Assembly: GCA_965223115.1 (NCBI GenBank)
Contig: OZ244982.1
Coordinates: 2,480,001 to 2,544,000 of the forward strand
DNA length: 64,000 nucleotides
Reading direction: 5' to 3'
Source: CBDCUI01 sp965223115
GTDB lineage: Bacteria; Pseudomonadota; Gammaproteobacteria; UBA4575
Within the stretch, counting starts at the first letter, position 1. Each line of letters starts with the position of its first letter. Under the pieces are notes generated by a model. That model had not been told where the DNA came from. It did no database searches and saw only the letters and a program-made list of their open reading frames with translations. This document shows, in pieces, positions 8,767 to 18,169 of this stretch. The position numbers and the translations under genes are program-made.

Positions 8767-9552
8767 TTATTCGTTAGTATGGTTTGCCCAACCGAAGAGG
8801 GCATTTAGCATGGCTTCGTCATTGGGATTTTCCGCTATTATAGGATTTTTTGCGAATCCAACAGTAGCTAAAGATTTAGCAATGCGATTTCCTCCTGCAA
8901 CTACAGTTATATTTTTTAACCATTGTTGTTCATTAATACTGCAAAGTGACCATAAATTTTGTGCTGATTCTACACTGTAGATTAATATGACAGTGTTACG
9001 ACTAGAAAGTTGGCTGAGGTCAATACTACTACGTTGTTTTGGAAGCATGCGCTGATATACCTCAGCATATTCCACTTTAGCGCCACGCAATTCTAGTTTT
9101 TGGCGTAATGTTTCTCGCCCTCCATGACCTCGAATGATTAGAATCCTCTTTCCATTCAGGTTTTGTAATGATTCTTCTTCTAATAAAGTTTCACTTGTAT
9201 AATTTTTAGGCGGTGAAGTATTTGTACTAAGACCATGGTTTTTTAAAGCTTTTTTTGTTGCAGGGCCTATAACGATTAAATTTTTATTGTCAAAGACAGT
9301 TTTAAACTCTTGTGCTAATTGCATAGCATAGCGGACTGCATTTGCACTAATAAAAATTATCATTTCGTAGTCATCAAGTTTTTGTAATTTTTGTTTTACA
9401 GTTTTAGTTTCCTTTATTGGTGCTATTTTCAATACAGGAAAATGTATAACGGTAGCTTGATAACGTTCTAATAACTCACAAATATTTTGTGCTTGAGCAA
9501 GTGGGCGTGTAACGACGATAGTTTTACCTAAAAGTTGCTGATTTACTTGCAT
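8767..9552 (-). CDS. hemD: Uroporphyrinogen-III synthase
   Basis: The 261-residue protein matches the size of HemD. It catalyses cyclisation of hydroxymethylbilane with D-ring inversion to uroporphyrinogen III. The fold pieces visible are the N-terminal TIVVTRPLAQAQNICELLE, the motif MIIFISANAVRYAMQLA, the hinge segment LIVIGPATKKALKNHGL and RILIIRGHGGRETLRQKL. HemD sequences are very divergent, so the call also leans on its place between hemC and hemX. It uses an ATG start 52 bases after hemC ends. Confidence 0.9.
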   Translation of the reverse strand: MQVNQQLLGKTIVVTRPLAQAQNICELLERYQATVIHFPVLKIAPIKETKTVKQKLQKLDDYEMIIFISANAVRYAMQLAQEFKTVFDNKNLIVIGPATKKALKNHGLSTNTSPPKNYTSETLLEEESLQNLNGKRILIIRGHGGRETLRQKLELRGAKVEYAEVYQRMLPKQRSSIDLSQLSSRNTVILIYSVESAQNLWSLCSINEQQWLKNITVVAGGNRIAKSLATVGFAKNPIIAENPNDEAMLNALFGWANHTNE

Positions 9553-9604
9553 GAATCAATAAACGCTTAATACCGATCAAAATAAATGAGTTGCCATTAT
9601 TAAG

Positions 9605-10519
9605 TTATGACACTTTAGCTAGAATCTTATCCGCACCCTGAGCCTTTAAGTCTGCGGCCACGCTTTGCCCCAATTCTACTGGGCTGTTTTTATGGCCAAT
9701 TTTTTCACTACGGCAGAGTTTGCTGCCATCAGGGCTCCCTACCAATGCACGCAACCTCAGACTTTCATCGTTTAGTTCTGCAAAGCCAGCAATAGGTAAT
9801 TGACAACCCCCTAACAGGGTTTGGCTGATTGCTCGTTCTGCTGTTACACAAGTATATGTGTCACTATGATTCAACGCTCGAATAACAGACTCAGTTTGGG
9901 TGTCACCTTGTCTACACTCGATACCAATGGCACCTTGTCCAATGGCAGGCAAAGATTCTTCTGAGGTGAGTGTAGAACGTATGCGATCAGTAAAGCCTAA
10001 GCGCTTAAGACCAGCAACCGCAAGTATGATGGCGTCATAATCACCATTATCTAATTTTGCTAAGCGTGTATTCACATTGCCACGCAATAATTTAATATTT
10101 AGATGTGGATACGTAGCCTTAATTTGGCATGCACGTCGTGCGCTGGCTGTTCCCAATACTGCTTTTTCTGGTAGATCCTGTAATTTATCGTACTTGTTTG
10201 CAACAAAAGCATCACAAGGATTTTCTCGTTGCAGTATTACAGGCAGATGTAATGAAGGGGGTAATTCTATGGGTACATCTTTCATCGAGTGTACAGCGAT
10301 GTCAGCCTGGTTATCCAATAAACCACGTTCCAATTCTTTAACAAACAGACCTTTACCACCTTGTGTAGTGAGTGACTCTTGCAAAAGACGATCGCCGGTA
10401 GTTGTCATTTTAATAAGCTCAGTAGATACGTCGGCGTGGGATTTTTGTAAGCAACGTGAGACTTCCTCAGCTTGCCATAAAGCCAAGGCACTTTTTCGAG
10501 TAGCGATTCTTATATGCAC
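9605..10519 (-). CDS. hemC: Porphobilinogen deaminase (hydroxymethylbilane synthase)
   Basis: The 304-residue enzyme joins four porphobilinogen molecules into hydroxymethylbilane. The dipyrromethane cofactor would be attached to Cys239 in LLGGCQLPIAG, and the catalytic aspartate is Asp81 in HSMKDVP. Substrate-binding arginines lie in TASARRACQ and LLRGNVNTRL. It starts with GTG at 10519, since the family's conserved beginning MHIRIATRKSALALWQ aligns at that codon and nothing upstream in frame is better. It heads the hemC-hemD-hemX-hemY cluster. A 12-base perfect palindrome, TCTCTTAAGAGA, lies 17 bases upstream of the start. Confidence 0.96.
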   Translation of the reverse strand: MHIRIATRKSALALWQAEEVSRCLQKSHADVSTELIKMTTTGDRLLQESLTTQGGKGLFVKELERGLLDNQADIAVHSMKDVPIELPPSLHLPVILQRENPCDAFVANKYDKLQDLPEKAVLGTASARRACQIKATYPHLNIKLLRGNVNTRLAKLDNGDYDAIILAVAGLKRLGFTDRIRSTLTSEESLPAIGQGAIGIECRQGDTQTESVIRALNHSDTYTCVTAERAISQTLLGGCQLPIAGFAELNDESLRLRALVGSPDGSKLCRSEKIGHKNSPVELGQSVAADLKAQGADKILAKVS

Positions 10520-10658
10520 GTGATCTTTAAGAAGCTCTCTTAAGAGAACATATTGTTAAGTGATTTGAAAGAAGCTAAATTTAAAGAAGTCGATTTATAA
10601 ACCCAAGCACCATTCTATAAAAAATGATAATGAAGCAATTAAGGTTAAAAAAGAATTT

Positions 10659-11390
10659 TTATCGTGATTTTAAAAATTTACGCACTTCTGCAACATGTCG
10701 TCTACTGATTTCTAATCGATCCTCAATTTCCCGGAAAGTGACAACAAAACGACCATCTTGATTTTTTTCCATACCACTAATGTAATGAGTACTCACTAAG
10801 GCATTACGATGGATTCGAATCAGTTTACCTTCAAATTCATTTTCTAAATTTTTCAATGCATCTTCAATCAAAACTTCACCACCTAAATGTCGAACCGTGA
10901 TGTATTTTTGATCGGCCTGGAAATATAGAATTTCGTCCACTGGGATTAATTCTAAATTGCCGCGAATGCGTGCACATATATGGCTGCGACCAGAATTATC
11001 AGTTTCTTGATTTAAAGTTGCGATTTGAGCTTTGGTAAGCTTCTTGGCACGGGCGATTGAATTTTCTAGCTTTTCTTGACGCACTGGTTTTACCAAATAG
11101 CCTACTGCAGAAGTATCAAATGCTTCTAGTGCATGTTCACTATATGCTGTAGTGAAAATAATTGCAGGGGGTTCATCCATCTCAGTAAGATGTCTGGCGG
11201 CCTCTAGCCCATCCATACCTGGCATTCGTATATCCATTAACACTACATCAGGACGTGTAGCTTGCACCATTTCCACAGCCTCAATGCCATTACTGGCTTC
11301 ACCAGCACTTTGTATATCGTCTATGCTGCTCAACATATGTGTGAGTCGATCGCGTGCTGGAGCTTCATCATCTACTATTAATACTTTCAT
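10659..11390 (-). CDS. LytTR-family response regulator (AlgR-like)
   Basis: The 243-residue protein has an N-terminal receiver domain (phosphoacceptor Asp53 in VVLMDIRMPGMDG; acidic pocket VDDEAPARDRL; switch-region SVGYLVKPV-like segment TSAVGYLVKPVRQEKL). The C-terminal LytTR DNA-binding domain runs about 135-243 (LIPVDEILYFQADQKYI, IRIHRNALVSTHYI). The gene overlaps the upstream histidine kinase by 4 bases, so the two form a pair. This is the AlgZ/AlgR-type system that sits next to hemC and argH in many gammaproteobacteria. The target genes cannot be read from this window. Confidence 0.92.
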   Translation of the reverse strand: MKVLIVDDEAPARDRLTHMLSSIDDIQSAGEASNGIEAVEMVQATRPDVVLMDIRMPGMDGLEAARHLTEMDEPPAIIFTTAYSEHALEAFDTSAVGYLVKPVRQEKLENSIARAKKLTKAQIATLNQETDNSGRSHICARIRGNLELIPVDEILYFQADQKYITVRHLGGEVLIEDALKNLENEFEGKLIRIHRNALVSTHYISGMEKNQDGRFVVTFREIEDRLEISRRHVAEVRKFLKSR

Positions 11391-12472
11391 GCATCTGCCT
11401 CGATAGGAATGTTGAATGATACCGTATAAAAACCTTGAGCGTGCTGAAATTCCATTTTGCTGAAATCACCATACGCTAATTGAAGCCTCTGTCTAATATT
11501 TTCTTGTGCCATTTTATTGCCCGGACGTTTTTGGTCAATATTAATATCTCCTACCGGGTTACTAATTGTAAAGAGTAAGTCTTGGCTTGTAGAGGTTATG
11601 TCAATATTTACTGTACCGCCTTGAGTGAGGGGTTCAACGCCATGATATATGGCGTTTTCAACGATTGGTTGTAATATTAATGCAGGCACCTTGGTATTTA
11701 AGCTTATACCTTCTTCTATTTTTAATTCAACTTTAAGTCTCTTGCCTAAACGAAGTTTTTCCATATTTATATAACGACGTGTGAAATTTAACTCTTCTTG
11801 TAGGGAAACTTGGTCTTGGTGCCCCAGTGAAGCCCTAAATAAATCGGCTAAATCTTCAACGGCCTTTTCTGCTAGTCCAGGATTCGTATGAGTTAAGCTG
11901 GCAATGGTATTCATACTATTAAAGAGAAAATGTGGTCGTATTCTTGCCTGTAGAGCTTGAATGCGTGATCGCGCTTCAACCTCTATATTAGATTTCCATT
12001 GGTGTTGAATGTAAAAATAACGTAGCGCAACTGCCGATACGATAGCACTGATTGCCATATTACGAATCAATAAGTCACTACTCAATAAAGACGGTAGCAT
12101 AGCTGCTTGTAAATTCTCAGAAGGTGTAAACCACATGGCTACCAAAGTGACGACTAGAGTTACAGATAGACTTAACACGTAATAGCTGATAGCTGCTAAG
12201 GCGGGATGGAGTTTTTGTAGAAAACGACGACTCACGCATAAGACCAAGATATTTCCTAGCGCGATCCAGGTCACGAATAGAGACACTAAGGCTAGATAAA
12301 CCCAAAAATCTGTACGTTGAGTGCCGCCAGCTAGAGTTAAGATCAAGGCTAATAGTTGGGCAATTAAAATTACCAGAAATATTACTCTGGTATTACAAAA
12401 ATCCGGTAAAAAGGTACGTTCCTTTGTTGCCGGATCCTGTTTGTTGCCTTGCTTGGGATCAGATTTATTCAC
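11387..12472 (-). CDS. Sensor histidine kinase of the AlgZ/LytS type
   Basis: The 361-residue protein has four hydrophobic helices (about residues 28-48, 58-80, 92-115 and 138-153). These are followed by the His_kinase domain, with probable phosphoacceptor His181 in QARIRPHFLFNSMNTIAS, and a degenerate HATPase with the N-box segment LILQPIVENAIYHGVEPL. There is no periplasmic sensing domain of any size, so sensing probably occurs in or near the membrane. It is cotranscribed with the LytTR regulator (4-base overlap) and divergent from argH. Confidence 0.9.
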   Translation of the reverse strand: MNKSDPKQGNKQDPATKERTFLPDFCNTRVIFLVILIAQLLALILTLAGGTQRTDFWVYLALVSLFVTWIALGNILVLCVSRRFLQKLHPALAAISYYVLSLSVTLVVTLVAMWFTPSENLQAAMLPSLLSSDLLIRNMAISAIVSAVALRYFYIQHQWKSNIEVEARSRIQALQARIRPHFLFNSMNTIASLTHTNPGLAEKAVEDLADLFRASLGHQDQVSLQEELNFTRRYINMEKLRLGKRLKVELKIEEGISLNTKVPALILQPIVENAIYHGVEPLTQGGTVNIDITSTSQDLLFTISNPVGDINIDQKRPGNKMAQENIRQRLQLAYGDFSKMEFQHAQGFYTVSFNIPIEADA

Positions 12473-12556
12473 AACACCTATATTTAAGATGTGAGTGTAA
12501 GTCTAGTTCGTTAAGCCTAATGCTATACTGCTATTTTGTCTTTAGAAAGATATCTG

Positions 12557-13954
12557 ATGGAAGATAAAAACTCAAAATTATGGGGCGGCCGATTTACAGA
12601 AGCCACAGATGAGTTTGTTGAACAATTTAACGCATCTGTGGGGTTTGATAAACGTCTTTATAAACATGACATCCAGGGTTCGAAAGTGCATGCTCAAATG
12701 CTTGCACGTATCGGTGTGCTTGATAAGTCAGATTGTGACCAATTGTTAAAAGCGCTAGATAATATACAAGCAGAGATTGAAGCAGGTACGTTTGAGTGGG
12801 ATACCAGTTTAGAAGATGTGCATATGAATATTGAGGCACGTCTTACTGAATTGCTTGGCGAGGCTGGTAAGCGATTACATACAGGTCGTTCACGTAATGA
12901 CCAAGTAGCTACAGATGTGCGTCTATACCTACGTGATGCAATCGATGATATTGATGGGCAACTTGAAAAGCTGCAACAAGCGATTCTCACAGTCGCAAAA
13001 CAAGAAGCAGAAACTATTATGCCAGGTTTTACTCATTTGCAAGCTGCACAAGTAATCACATTCGGTCATCATATGCTGGCATGGTTTGAAATGACATACC
13101 GTGATCGTGTTCGATTGCAGCAGTGTAGAGCGGCAGTAAATCAGTTGCCATTAGGTGCAGCTGCACTTGCAGGCAGTAGTTTTGCTTTAGACCAGGAATA
13201 TGTTGCTAAGCAACTACAGTTTGACAGCATTTGTCACAATAGTTTAGATGCAGTAAGCGATAGAGATTTTGCATTGCAATTTTGCAGTTTTGGAACCATT
13301 TTATTTGCTCATCTTTCCCGTATAGCTGAGGAAATCATTTTGTGGACTTCAACACAATTTAATTTTATCGAGCTGCCAGATCGATTTTGTACAGGTTCTT
13401 CAATCATGCCGCAAAAAAAGAACCCAGATGTAGCAGAGCTGGTAAGAGGTAAAACCGCACGTGTTTATGGCAACTTATTTGCTTTACTAACATTAATGAA
13501 AAGTCAGCCATTGGCCTATAACAAAGATAATCAAGAAGACAAGGAACCTTTATTTGATACTATCGACACAGTGCATGATTGTGTTACTGCTTTTGCAAAT
13601 ATGTTGCCACATATGAAAGTAAATCGTCAGCAGTTATATAGTGCCGCACAACAGGGGTATGCTACGGCTACAGATTTGGCTGATTACTTGGTTGAAAAGA
13701 AGTTACCGTTTCGTGACGCGCATGAGGTAGTAGGGAAAGCTGTTAAATATGCAATTCAACAAAATAAGCCATTAGATCAGCTTAATTTACATGAGTTACA
13801 AAAGTTCAGTCCATCAATAAATGAGGATGTTTTTGCTATATTGTCTTTGCAAGGGTCAGTATCCTCAAAAAATACTTTTGGTGGCACATCACCATTACAA
13901 GTAGCCAAACAAATTAAATTGGCGCAGCAACGCTTAAAGCAATTTACTAAATAA
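12557..13954 (+). CDS. argH: Argininosuccinate lyase
   Basis: The enzyme cleaves argininosuccinate to arginine and fumarate, the last step of arginine synthesis. The fumarase/aspartase superfamily signature is intact (GSSIMPQKKNPDVAELVRGK), as are TGRSRNDQVATDVRLYLRD and the N-terminal KLWGGRF. A TTG at 12536 could extend the frame by seven residues, but I prefer ATG 12557. It has an AGAAAG ribosome site 7 bases upstream and yields a 465-residue protein beginning MEDKNSKLWGGRF, the usual start of the family. It is divergent from the histidine kinase and convergent with the esterase, with only 15 bases between the stops. Confidence 0.96.
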   Translation: MEDKNSKLWGGRFTEATDEFVEQFNASVGFDKRLYKHDIQGSKVHAQMLARIGVLDKSDCDQLLKALDNIQAEIEAGTFEWDTSLEDVHMNIEARLTELLGEAGKRLHTGRSRNDQVATDVRLYLRDAIDDIDGQLEKLQQAILTVAKQEAETIMPGFTHLQAAQVITFGHHMLAWFEMTYRDRVRLQQCRAAVNQLPLGAAALAGSSFALDQEYVAKQLQFDSICHNSLDAVSDRDFALQFCSFGTILFAHLSRIAEEIILWTSTQFNFIELPDRFCTGSSIMPQKKNPDVAELVRGKTARVYGNLFALLTLMKSQPLAYNKDNQEDKEPLFDTIDTVHDCVTAFANMLPHMKVNRQQLYSAAQQGYATATDLADYLVEKKLPFRDAHEVVGKAVKYAIQQNKPLDQLNLHELQKFSPSINEDVFAILSLQGSVSSKNTFGGTSPLQVAKQIKLAQQRLKQFTK

Positions 13955-13969
13955 GTCGCATATAGCTGA

Positions 13970-14635
13970 TTATTGTTGCCAGCATTTAAGCAACCAAGCC
14001 CTGATATCTTCTATTTCTTCTGTACAAACAGTGTGAGCGCAAGGATATTCTTTCCAGTCAATATCTAGGCCTTGCTGCTCGAGCAGTTGGTGGGCAATTT
14101 GGGAAAATTCTATAGATACAATATCGTCGAAGCTTCCATGTGCTAAAAATAACGGTAAAGAATGGCTTGAGTCGGCTGCGTATTCATGTAATTCATGACG
14201 AATAGGTAAATAACAAGATAAAGCGATCAATCCTGCGAGTCGATGGGGGCTACTCAAACCAGCGAATAAAGTTAACGCACCTCCTTGCGAAAAACCTGCC
14301 AGAACAATGCGGTGCGCGGGTATGCCATTATCTATCTGCTGTTGGATAAGCGCATCAATGTCGTTTTTAATTTTATATAAGCCATTTACGTCTTCTTTGC
14401 TGCCAATTTCTAGTCCATAAATATCGTACCAAGCTGGCATTTCCATACCATTATTAAGACTTACTGCCTGAACAGGCGCATGCGGGAATATAAAGCGCAC
14501 CCGTAGTTCATCAGGCAGCCTTAACTGTTCGACTATGGGTTCAAAGTCATGGCCATTGGCGCCTAAGCCATGTAGCCAGATGATCGCATAGTCAGGATTG
14601 GTGTGAGTATCGGTTTGTACTGTAGCAAGGGTCAC
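13970..14635 (-). CDS. Carboxylesterase/phospholipase family alpha/beta hydrolase
   Basis: The 221-residue protein belongs to the small carboxylesterase (acyl-protein thioesterase-like) family. The catalytic triad is visible: nucleophile Ser116 in LAGFSQGGA, an aspartate in AHGSFDDIVS (about 170-171) and His201 in YPCAHTVC. The N-terminal IIWLHGLGANGHDFEPI carries the oxyanion-hole HGLG motif. No signal peptide is seen, so it should be cytoplasmic. It is encoded against the flanking genes and has no obvious operon partner. The natural substrate is unknown. Confidence 0.9.
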   Translation of the reverse strand: MTLATVQTDTHTNPDYAIIWLHGLGANGHDFEPIVEQLRLPDELRVRFIFPHAPVQAVSLNNGMEMPAWYDIYGLEIGSKEDVNGLYKIKNDIDALIQQQIDNGIPAHRIVLAGFSQGGALTLFAGLSSPHRLAGLIALSCYLPIRHELHEYAADSSHSLPLFLAHGSFDDIVSIEFSQIAHQLLEQQGLDIDWKEYPCAHTVCTEEIEDIRAWLLKCWQQ

Positions 14636-14697
14636 GTTAAATGGTTTCTTGTTATGTAAAGGGTCTATACAATAGCACCGAAAGGAAACGTAGTACG

Positions 14698-14835
14698 ATG
14701 TTTAACTCCAAAAAATATATTTTTATACTAGTATTTTTTTCACTGGTTAATATTACAAGTTGTGGCCAAACTGGAGACTTGTATTTGCCAGAAGATGATC
14801 CTAAACAAAAATCTAAAGATCAATCCGATAACTGA
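14698..14835 (+). CDS. lptM: LptM-type small lipoprotein (YifL family)
   Basis: This is a 45-residue lipoprotein with a short hydrophobic signal peptide and the lipobox ITSC; Cys22 would be lipidated. The mature protein begins CGQTGDLYLP, the hallmark of the LptM/YifL family, which in E. coli assists LptD maturation. I choose ATG 14698, preceded by AAAGGA, over an in-frame ATG at 14641 that would add 19 residues ahead of the signal peptide. It lies just upstream of lysA, the conserved location for this gene in gammaproteobacteria. Confidence 0.88.
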   Translation: MFNSKKYIFILVFFSLVNITSCGQTGDLYLPEDDPKQKSKDQSDN

Positions 14836-14923
14836 ACTCAAAGCAGATCTTGAGTAAATTTAAAAGACGGTAAACTATTTTACTGTACCCTTACATAATA
14901 TAAGGGACTGATATATTTGTGTT

Positions 14924-16171
14924 ATGAACCCATTTCAATATCGTGACAACCTGCTGTTTGCGGAGGATGTAAATTTACTAGAGCTGGCTAATGCCTATGG
15001 CACTCCGTGTTTTGTCTATTCAAAGGCTGCAATTGAACATAGTTATCTGCGGTTTGATAAGGCATTACAGAGTTGGCCCACTCGTATTTGTTATGCGGTT
15101 AAAGCCAATTCAAATCTCGCTATCCTAAACTTGTTGGCAAAATTGGGTGCTGGTTTCGATATTGTATCTATAGGCGAGTTAGAACGTGTAATACGAGCAG
15201 GTGGTGATCCTGGGAAAGTCGTTTTTTCAGGGGTGGCGAAGCGCACTGACGAAATTCGACGTGCATTAGTATCTGGAATTCATTGTTTTAACATTGAGTC
15301 TCAATCCGAATTAGCGCGTTTAGATGCCATTACGCGCGAAATGAATATTCATGCAAATGTATCCTTGCGCGTTAATCCAGATGTTGATTCTACGACCCAT
15401 CCCTATATTTCTACGGGGCTGAAAGAAAATAAATTTGGTGTAGATATCAATTTAGCAATTGATATTTATAAGAAAATTGAAGAATGTAGTCATTTGCATG
15501 CAATTGGTGTGGACTGTCATATTGGATCACAATTACTGGAGCTATCCCCGTTTCAGACTTGCTTTGAACGAATTTTCAAATTAATCGATGAATTAAATGC
15601 AAATCAAATCAAAATTCAGCATGTAGATGTAGGTGGGGGTTTGGGGATTCGCTACTCAAAAGATGATCAAGTGCCCACGGCAAATGAATATGCTGAGGTA
15701 TTGTCTCCGTTTATGGAGGCAAGAGATATTGAATTAATTATAGAACCTGGGCGCGCAATTGTTGGTGAGGCTGGGGTATTGTTAACGTGTGTGGAGCACG
15801 TTAAAACAATAAATGAAAAAAACTTCGTTCTAGTCGATGCTGCAATGAATGATTTTATACGCCCGTCACTCTATTCGGCCTGGCATGATATTAGTAGTGT
15901 AAAGCAGAATATCGTTGATCAAATCGTTTGTGATGTGGTGGGGCCAGTTTGTGAAACCGGCGATTTTTTTGGCAAGCAACGGCACTTGGCTGCTAAAGAA
16001 GGTGATCTATTAGCTATACATGCGGCAGGTGCTTATGGATTCGTAATGTCTAGTAACTATAATTCGCGTGTACGAGCTGCTGAAGTTCTTGTAGATGGGT
16101 CAGAAGCCTATTTGATACGTAAACGCGAAACAATGGATCAGCTCTTCGAAAACGAAATTATCCCAGATTAA
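14924..16171 (+). CDS. lysA: Diaminopimelate decarboxylase
   Basis: The 415-residue PLP enzyme converts meso-diaminopimelate to lysine. The PLP lysine is Lys60 in ICYAVKANSN. HIGSQ, DVGGGLGIRY and IEPGRAIVGEAG supply phosphate and substrate contacts, and the C-terminal active-site segment GPVCETGDFFG and the AAGAYGFVMSSNYNSR motif are present. It overlaps the methyltransferase gene downstream by one base (TAATG), and dapF is about 1.2 kb further on the same strand, so lysine-pathway genes are grouped here. Confidence 0.96.
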   Translation: MNPFQYRDNLLFAEDVNLLELANAYGTPCFVYSKAAIEHSYLRFDKALQSWPTRICYAVKANSNLAILNLLAKLGAGFDIVSIGELERVIRAGGDPGKVVFSGVAKRTDEIRRALVSGIHCFNIESQSELARLDAITREMNIHANVSLRVNPDVDSTTHPYISTGLKENKFGVDINLAIDIYKKIEECSHLHAIGVDCHIGSQLLELSPFQTCFERIFKLIDELNANQIKIQHVDVGGGLGIRYSKDDQVPTANEYAEVLSPFMEARDIELIIEPGRAIVGEAGVLLTCVEHVKTINEKNFVLVDAAMNDFIRPSLYSAWHDISSVKQNIVDQIVCDVVGPVCETGDFFGKQRHLAAKEGDLLAIHAAGAYGFVMSSNYNSRVRAAEVLVDGSEAYLIRKRETMDQLFENEIIPD

Positions 16172-16839
16172 TGCAACGTATCCCAGAGCCAGAGTTAATG
16201 AATGATTCTGCGCAAGTGTTAGCTTATGCCAATGCTGATTTTGAAGCAGCGCATAGCGCCATAGTGAATCAGTTCGATCGGGTTTTCCCTCAGCTAGGCG
16301 CTAATATAGATACAGTACTGGATCTTGGTTGTGGGGCAGCTGATATTGCAATACGGTTTGCACGTAAATTTCCAAATTGTAGAGTTGATGCGGTTGACGG
16401 GGCAGAAAATATGCTCCTGCAGGCACAGCAAATGATTGAAGCTGCATCTTTGCAAAAGCGAATAGCATTACACCTGTGCCGCTTACCTAATTGTGAGTTG
16501 CCTAATGCAAGCTATGATGTTGTGGTATCAAATAGTCTTTTACATCATTTGCATAACCCACAACATTTATGGGCATGCATACATCAAATTGTAGTCCCTA
16601 AAACCTCAGTATTTATTTGTGATTTATTTCGTCCCGAATCTAAAGGGATGGCAGAAGAACTTGTTGAACTATACGCAAAAGAAGAGCCAGAGATATTGCG
16701 TCGTGATTTTTTTAATTCTCTGTTGGCGGCATTTACAATTGATGAGATTCATGCGCAACTAAAGGTTGTCAATATTAGTGGACTAAAAGTGGAAAAAATT
16801 AGCGATCGACATATGTTAGTCTATGGATATATACAGTGA
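16171..16839 (+). CDS. Class I SAM-dependent methyltransferase, substrate unknown
   Basis: The 222-residue protein has the class I methyltransferase fold. Motif I is VLDLGCGAADIAIRFA (about residues 49-64), an acidic residue after strand 2 lies in VDAVDGAENML, and motif IV is the DVVVSNSLLHHLHNP segment. No targeting signal is present. Its start shares a base with the lysA stop and its stop overlaps the CoA-binding gene by 4 bases, so it is translationally coupled on both sides. The substrate cannot be deduced; the resemblance is to general UbiE/COQ5-like small-molecule methyltransferases. Confidence 0.85.
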   Translation: MQRIPEPELMNDSAQVLAYANADFEAAHSAIVNQFDRVFPQLGANIDTVLDLGCGAADIAIRFARKFPNCRVDAVDGAENMLLQAQQMIEAASLQKRIALHLCRLPNCELPNASYDVVVSNSLLHHLHNPQHLWACIHQIVVPKTSVFICDLFRPESKGMAEELVELYAKEEPEILRRDFFNSLLAAFTIDEIHAQLKVVNISGLKVEKISDRHMLVYGYIQ

Positions 16840-17258
16840 TTACCCAGTATAAACATCCAAGCGATGCTGCTCTAAAAAAACTGTTTGAAACCACAAATAA
16901 CGTTGCAGTAATTGGTTTGTCGCCTAAACCGGATCGGCCTAGTCACCGTGTGGCAAAACGTATGCAAGAATTTGGTTTTAAGATTATTCCGGTACGTCCT
17001 GCCGTTACTGAAGTATTGGGACAACAGGCGTATGCTTCTTTGCTGGAAATTCCATTTCAAGTTGATTTAGTCGATGTCTTTCGTGCATCAAAGTATGTAG
17101 CAGGTATTACCGATCGATGTATACACAAAAAAGTTAATGCAATGTGGTTACAAGAAGGTGTTATAGATGAGGTAAGTGCTGTAAAAGCCTGCAATGAAAA
17201 TATTTTTACTGTTATGGATAAATGCATTTATAAAGAATATGTACGTTTAATGAAGTAA
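16836..17258 (+). CDS. CoA-binding domain protein (YccU-like)
   Basis: The 140-residue protein is a stand-alone CoA-binding Rossmann domain of the YccU type. The nucleotide-binding part reads VAVIGLSPKPDRPSHRVAKR, followed by IIPVRPAV and LVDVFRAS, with the conserved segment MWLQEGVI further on. It starts with GTG at 16836, which overlaps the upstream stop codon (GTGA). No catalytic domain is attached, and the physiological role of the family is not known. It is coupled to the methyltransferase and lies 80 bases upstream of dapF. Confidence 0.87.
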   Translation: MITQYKHPSDAALKKLFETTNNVAVIGLSPKPDRPSHRVAKRMQEFGFKIIPVRPAVTEVLGQQAYASLLEIPFQVDLVDVFRASKYVAGITDRCIHKKVNAMWLQEGVIDEVSAVKACNENIFTVMDKCIYKEYVRLMK

Positions 17259-17338
17259 TATTAGCAGTACCCTAAAGAATATTCTTAATCCAATGGTTTA
17301 ATTTATTTACTTATACAATCCATAAACTTAAAATTGTT

Positions 17339-18169
17339 ATGCAATTACAATTTGCAAAAATGCACGGATTAGGTAATGATTTCGTTGTTTTTGATTCTGT
17401 GAATCAAGATGTTCATTTTTCTAAAGAGCAACTTGTATGGATTGCGAATCGAAGACTAGGTGTAGGATGCGATCAAATTTTAGTCGTTAAACCGGCAACT
17501 GATAGTGGTGTCGACTTTAATTATCACATTTACAATAGCAACGGAGAGGAAGTTGAGCAGTGTGGAAATGGAGCACGATGTATCGGTAAGTTTCTATCGC
17601 TCAATGGACTAACTACTAAAAGCTCAATTAATATTAAAACTACAAGTGGTGTATATCATATTTATCTTCGTAATGACGGCCTTGTTACTGTCGATATGGG
17701 CGCTCCAATTTTTGAACCAAAAAAAATCCCATTTACAATGGTTTCCACTTCGACAAGCTATATGCTTGAAGTCGAAGGGCAGCAGGTTGAAATAGGAGCG
17801 GTTTCAATGGGTAACCCACATGCTGTCATTAAAGTCGATGATATAGATAAAGCACCTGTTACCACCTTAGGCCCCAAAATCGAAACACATTCTATGTTTC
17901 CAAACAAAGCAAACGTAGGTTTTATGCAAATACTTGATACACGACATATCGCATTGCGTGTTTTTGAAAGAGACGTTGGTGAAACTAGCGCATGTGGCAC
18001 AGGAGCTTGTGCTGCAGTTGCCGTTGGTCAAGTCCAAGGTCTACTGGATAAAGAAGTAAATGTAGAGTTGCCTGGCGGTAGTTTGCAAATAGAGTGTAAC
18101 CATCCAAGTGAGCCAGTATTAATGACTGGACCCGCGGAATTAAGTTTTGAGGGGAGCCTATCTCTATGA
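17339..18169 (+). CDS. dapF: Diaminopimelate epimerase
   Basis: The 276-residue enzyme interconverts LL- and meso-diaminopimelate, the precursor for lysine and peptidoglycan. The two catalytic cysteines are visible: Cys75 in EVEQCGNGARC and Cys219 in ETSACGTGACAA. The N-terminal KMHGLGNDFVVFD is typical. The start ATG at 17339 fits the family beginning. It overlaps the DUF484 gene by 4 bases, and the dapF-DUF484-xerC order is conserved in gammaproteobacteria. Confidence 0.97.
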   Translation: MQLQFAKMHGLGNDFVVFDSVNQDVHFSKEQLVWIANRRLGVGCDQILVVKPATDSGVDFNYHIYNSNGEEVEQCGNGARCIGKFLSLNGLTTKSSINIKTTSGVYHIYLRNDGLVTVDMGAPIFEPKKIPFTMVSTSTSYMLEVEGQQVEIGAVSMGNPHAVIKVDDIDKAPVTTLGPKIETHSMFPNKANVGFMQILDTRHIALRVFERDVGETSACGTGACAAVAVGQVQGLLDKEVNVELPGGSLQIECNHPSEPVLMTGPAELSFEGSLSL

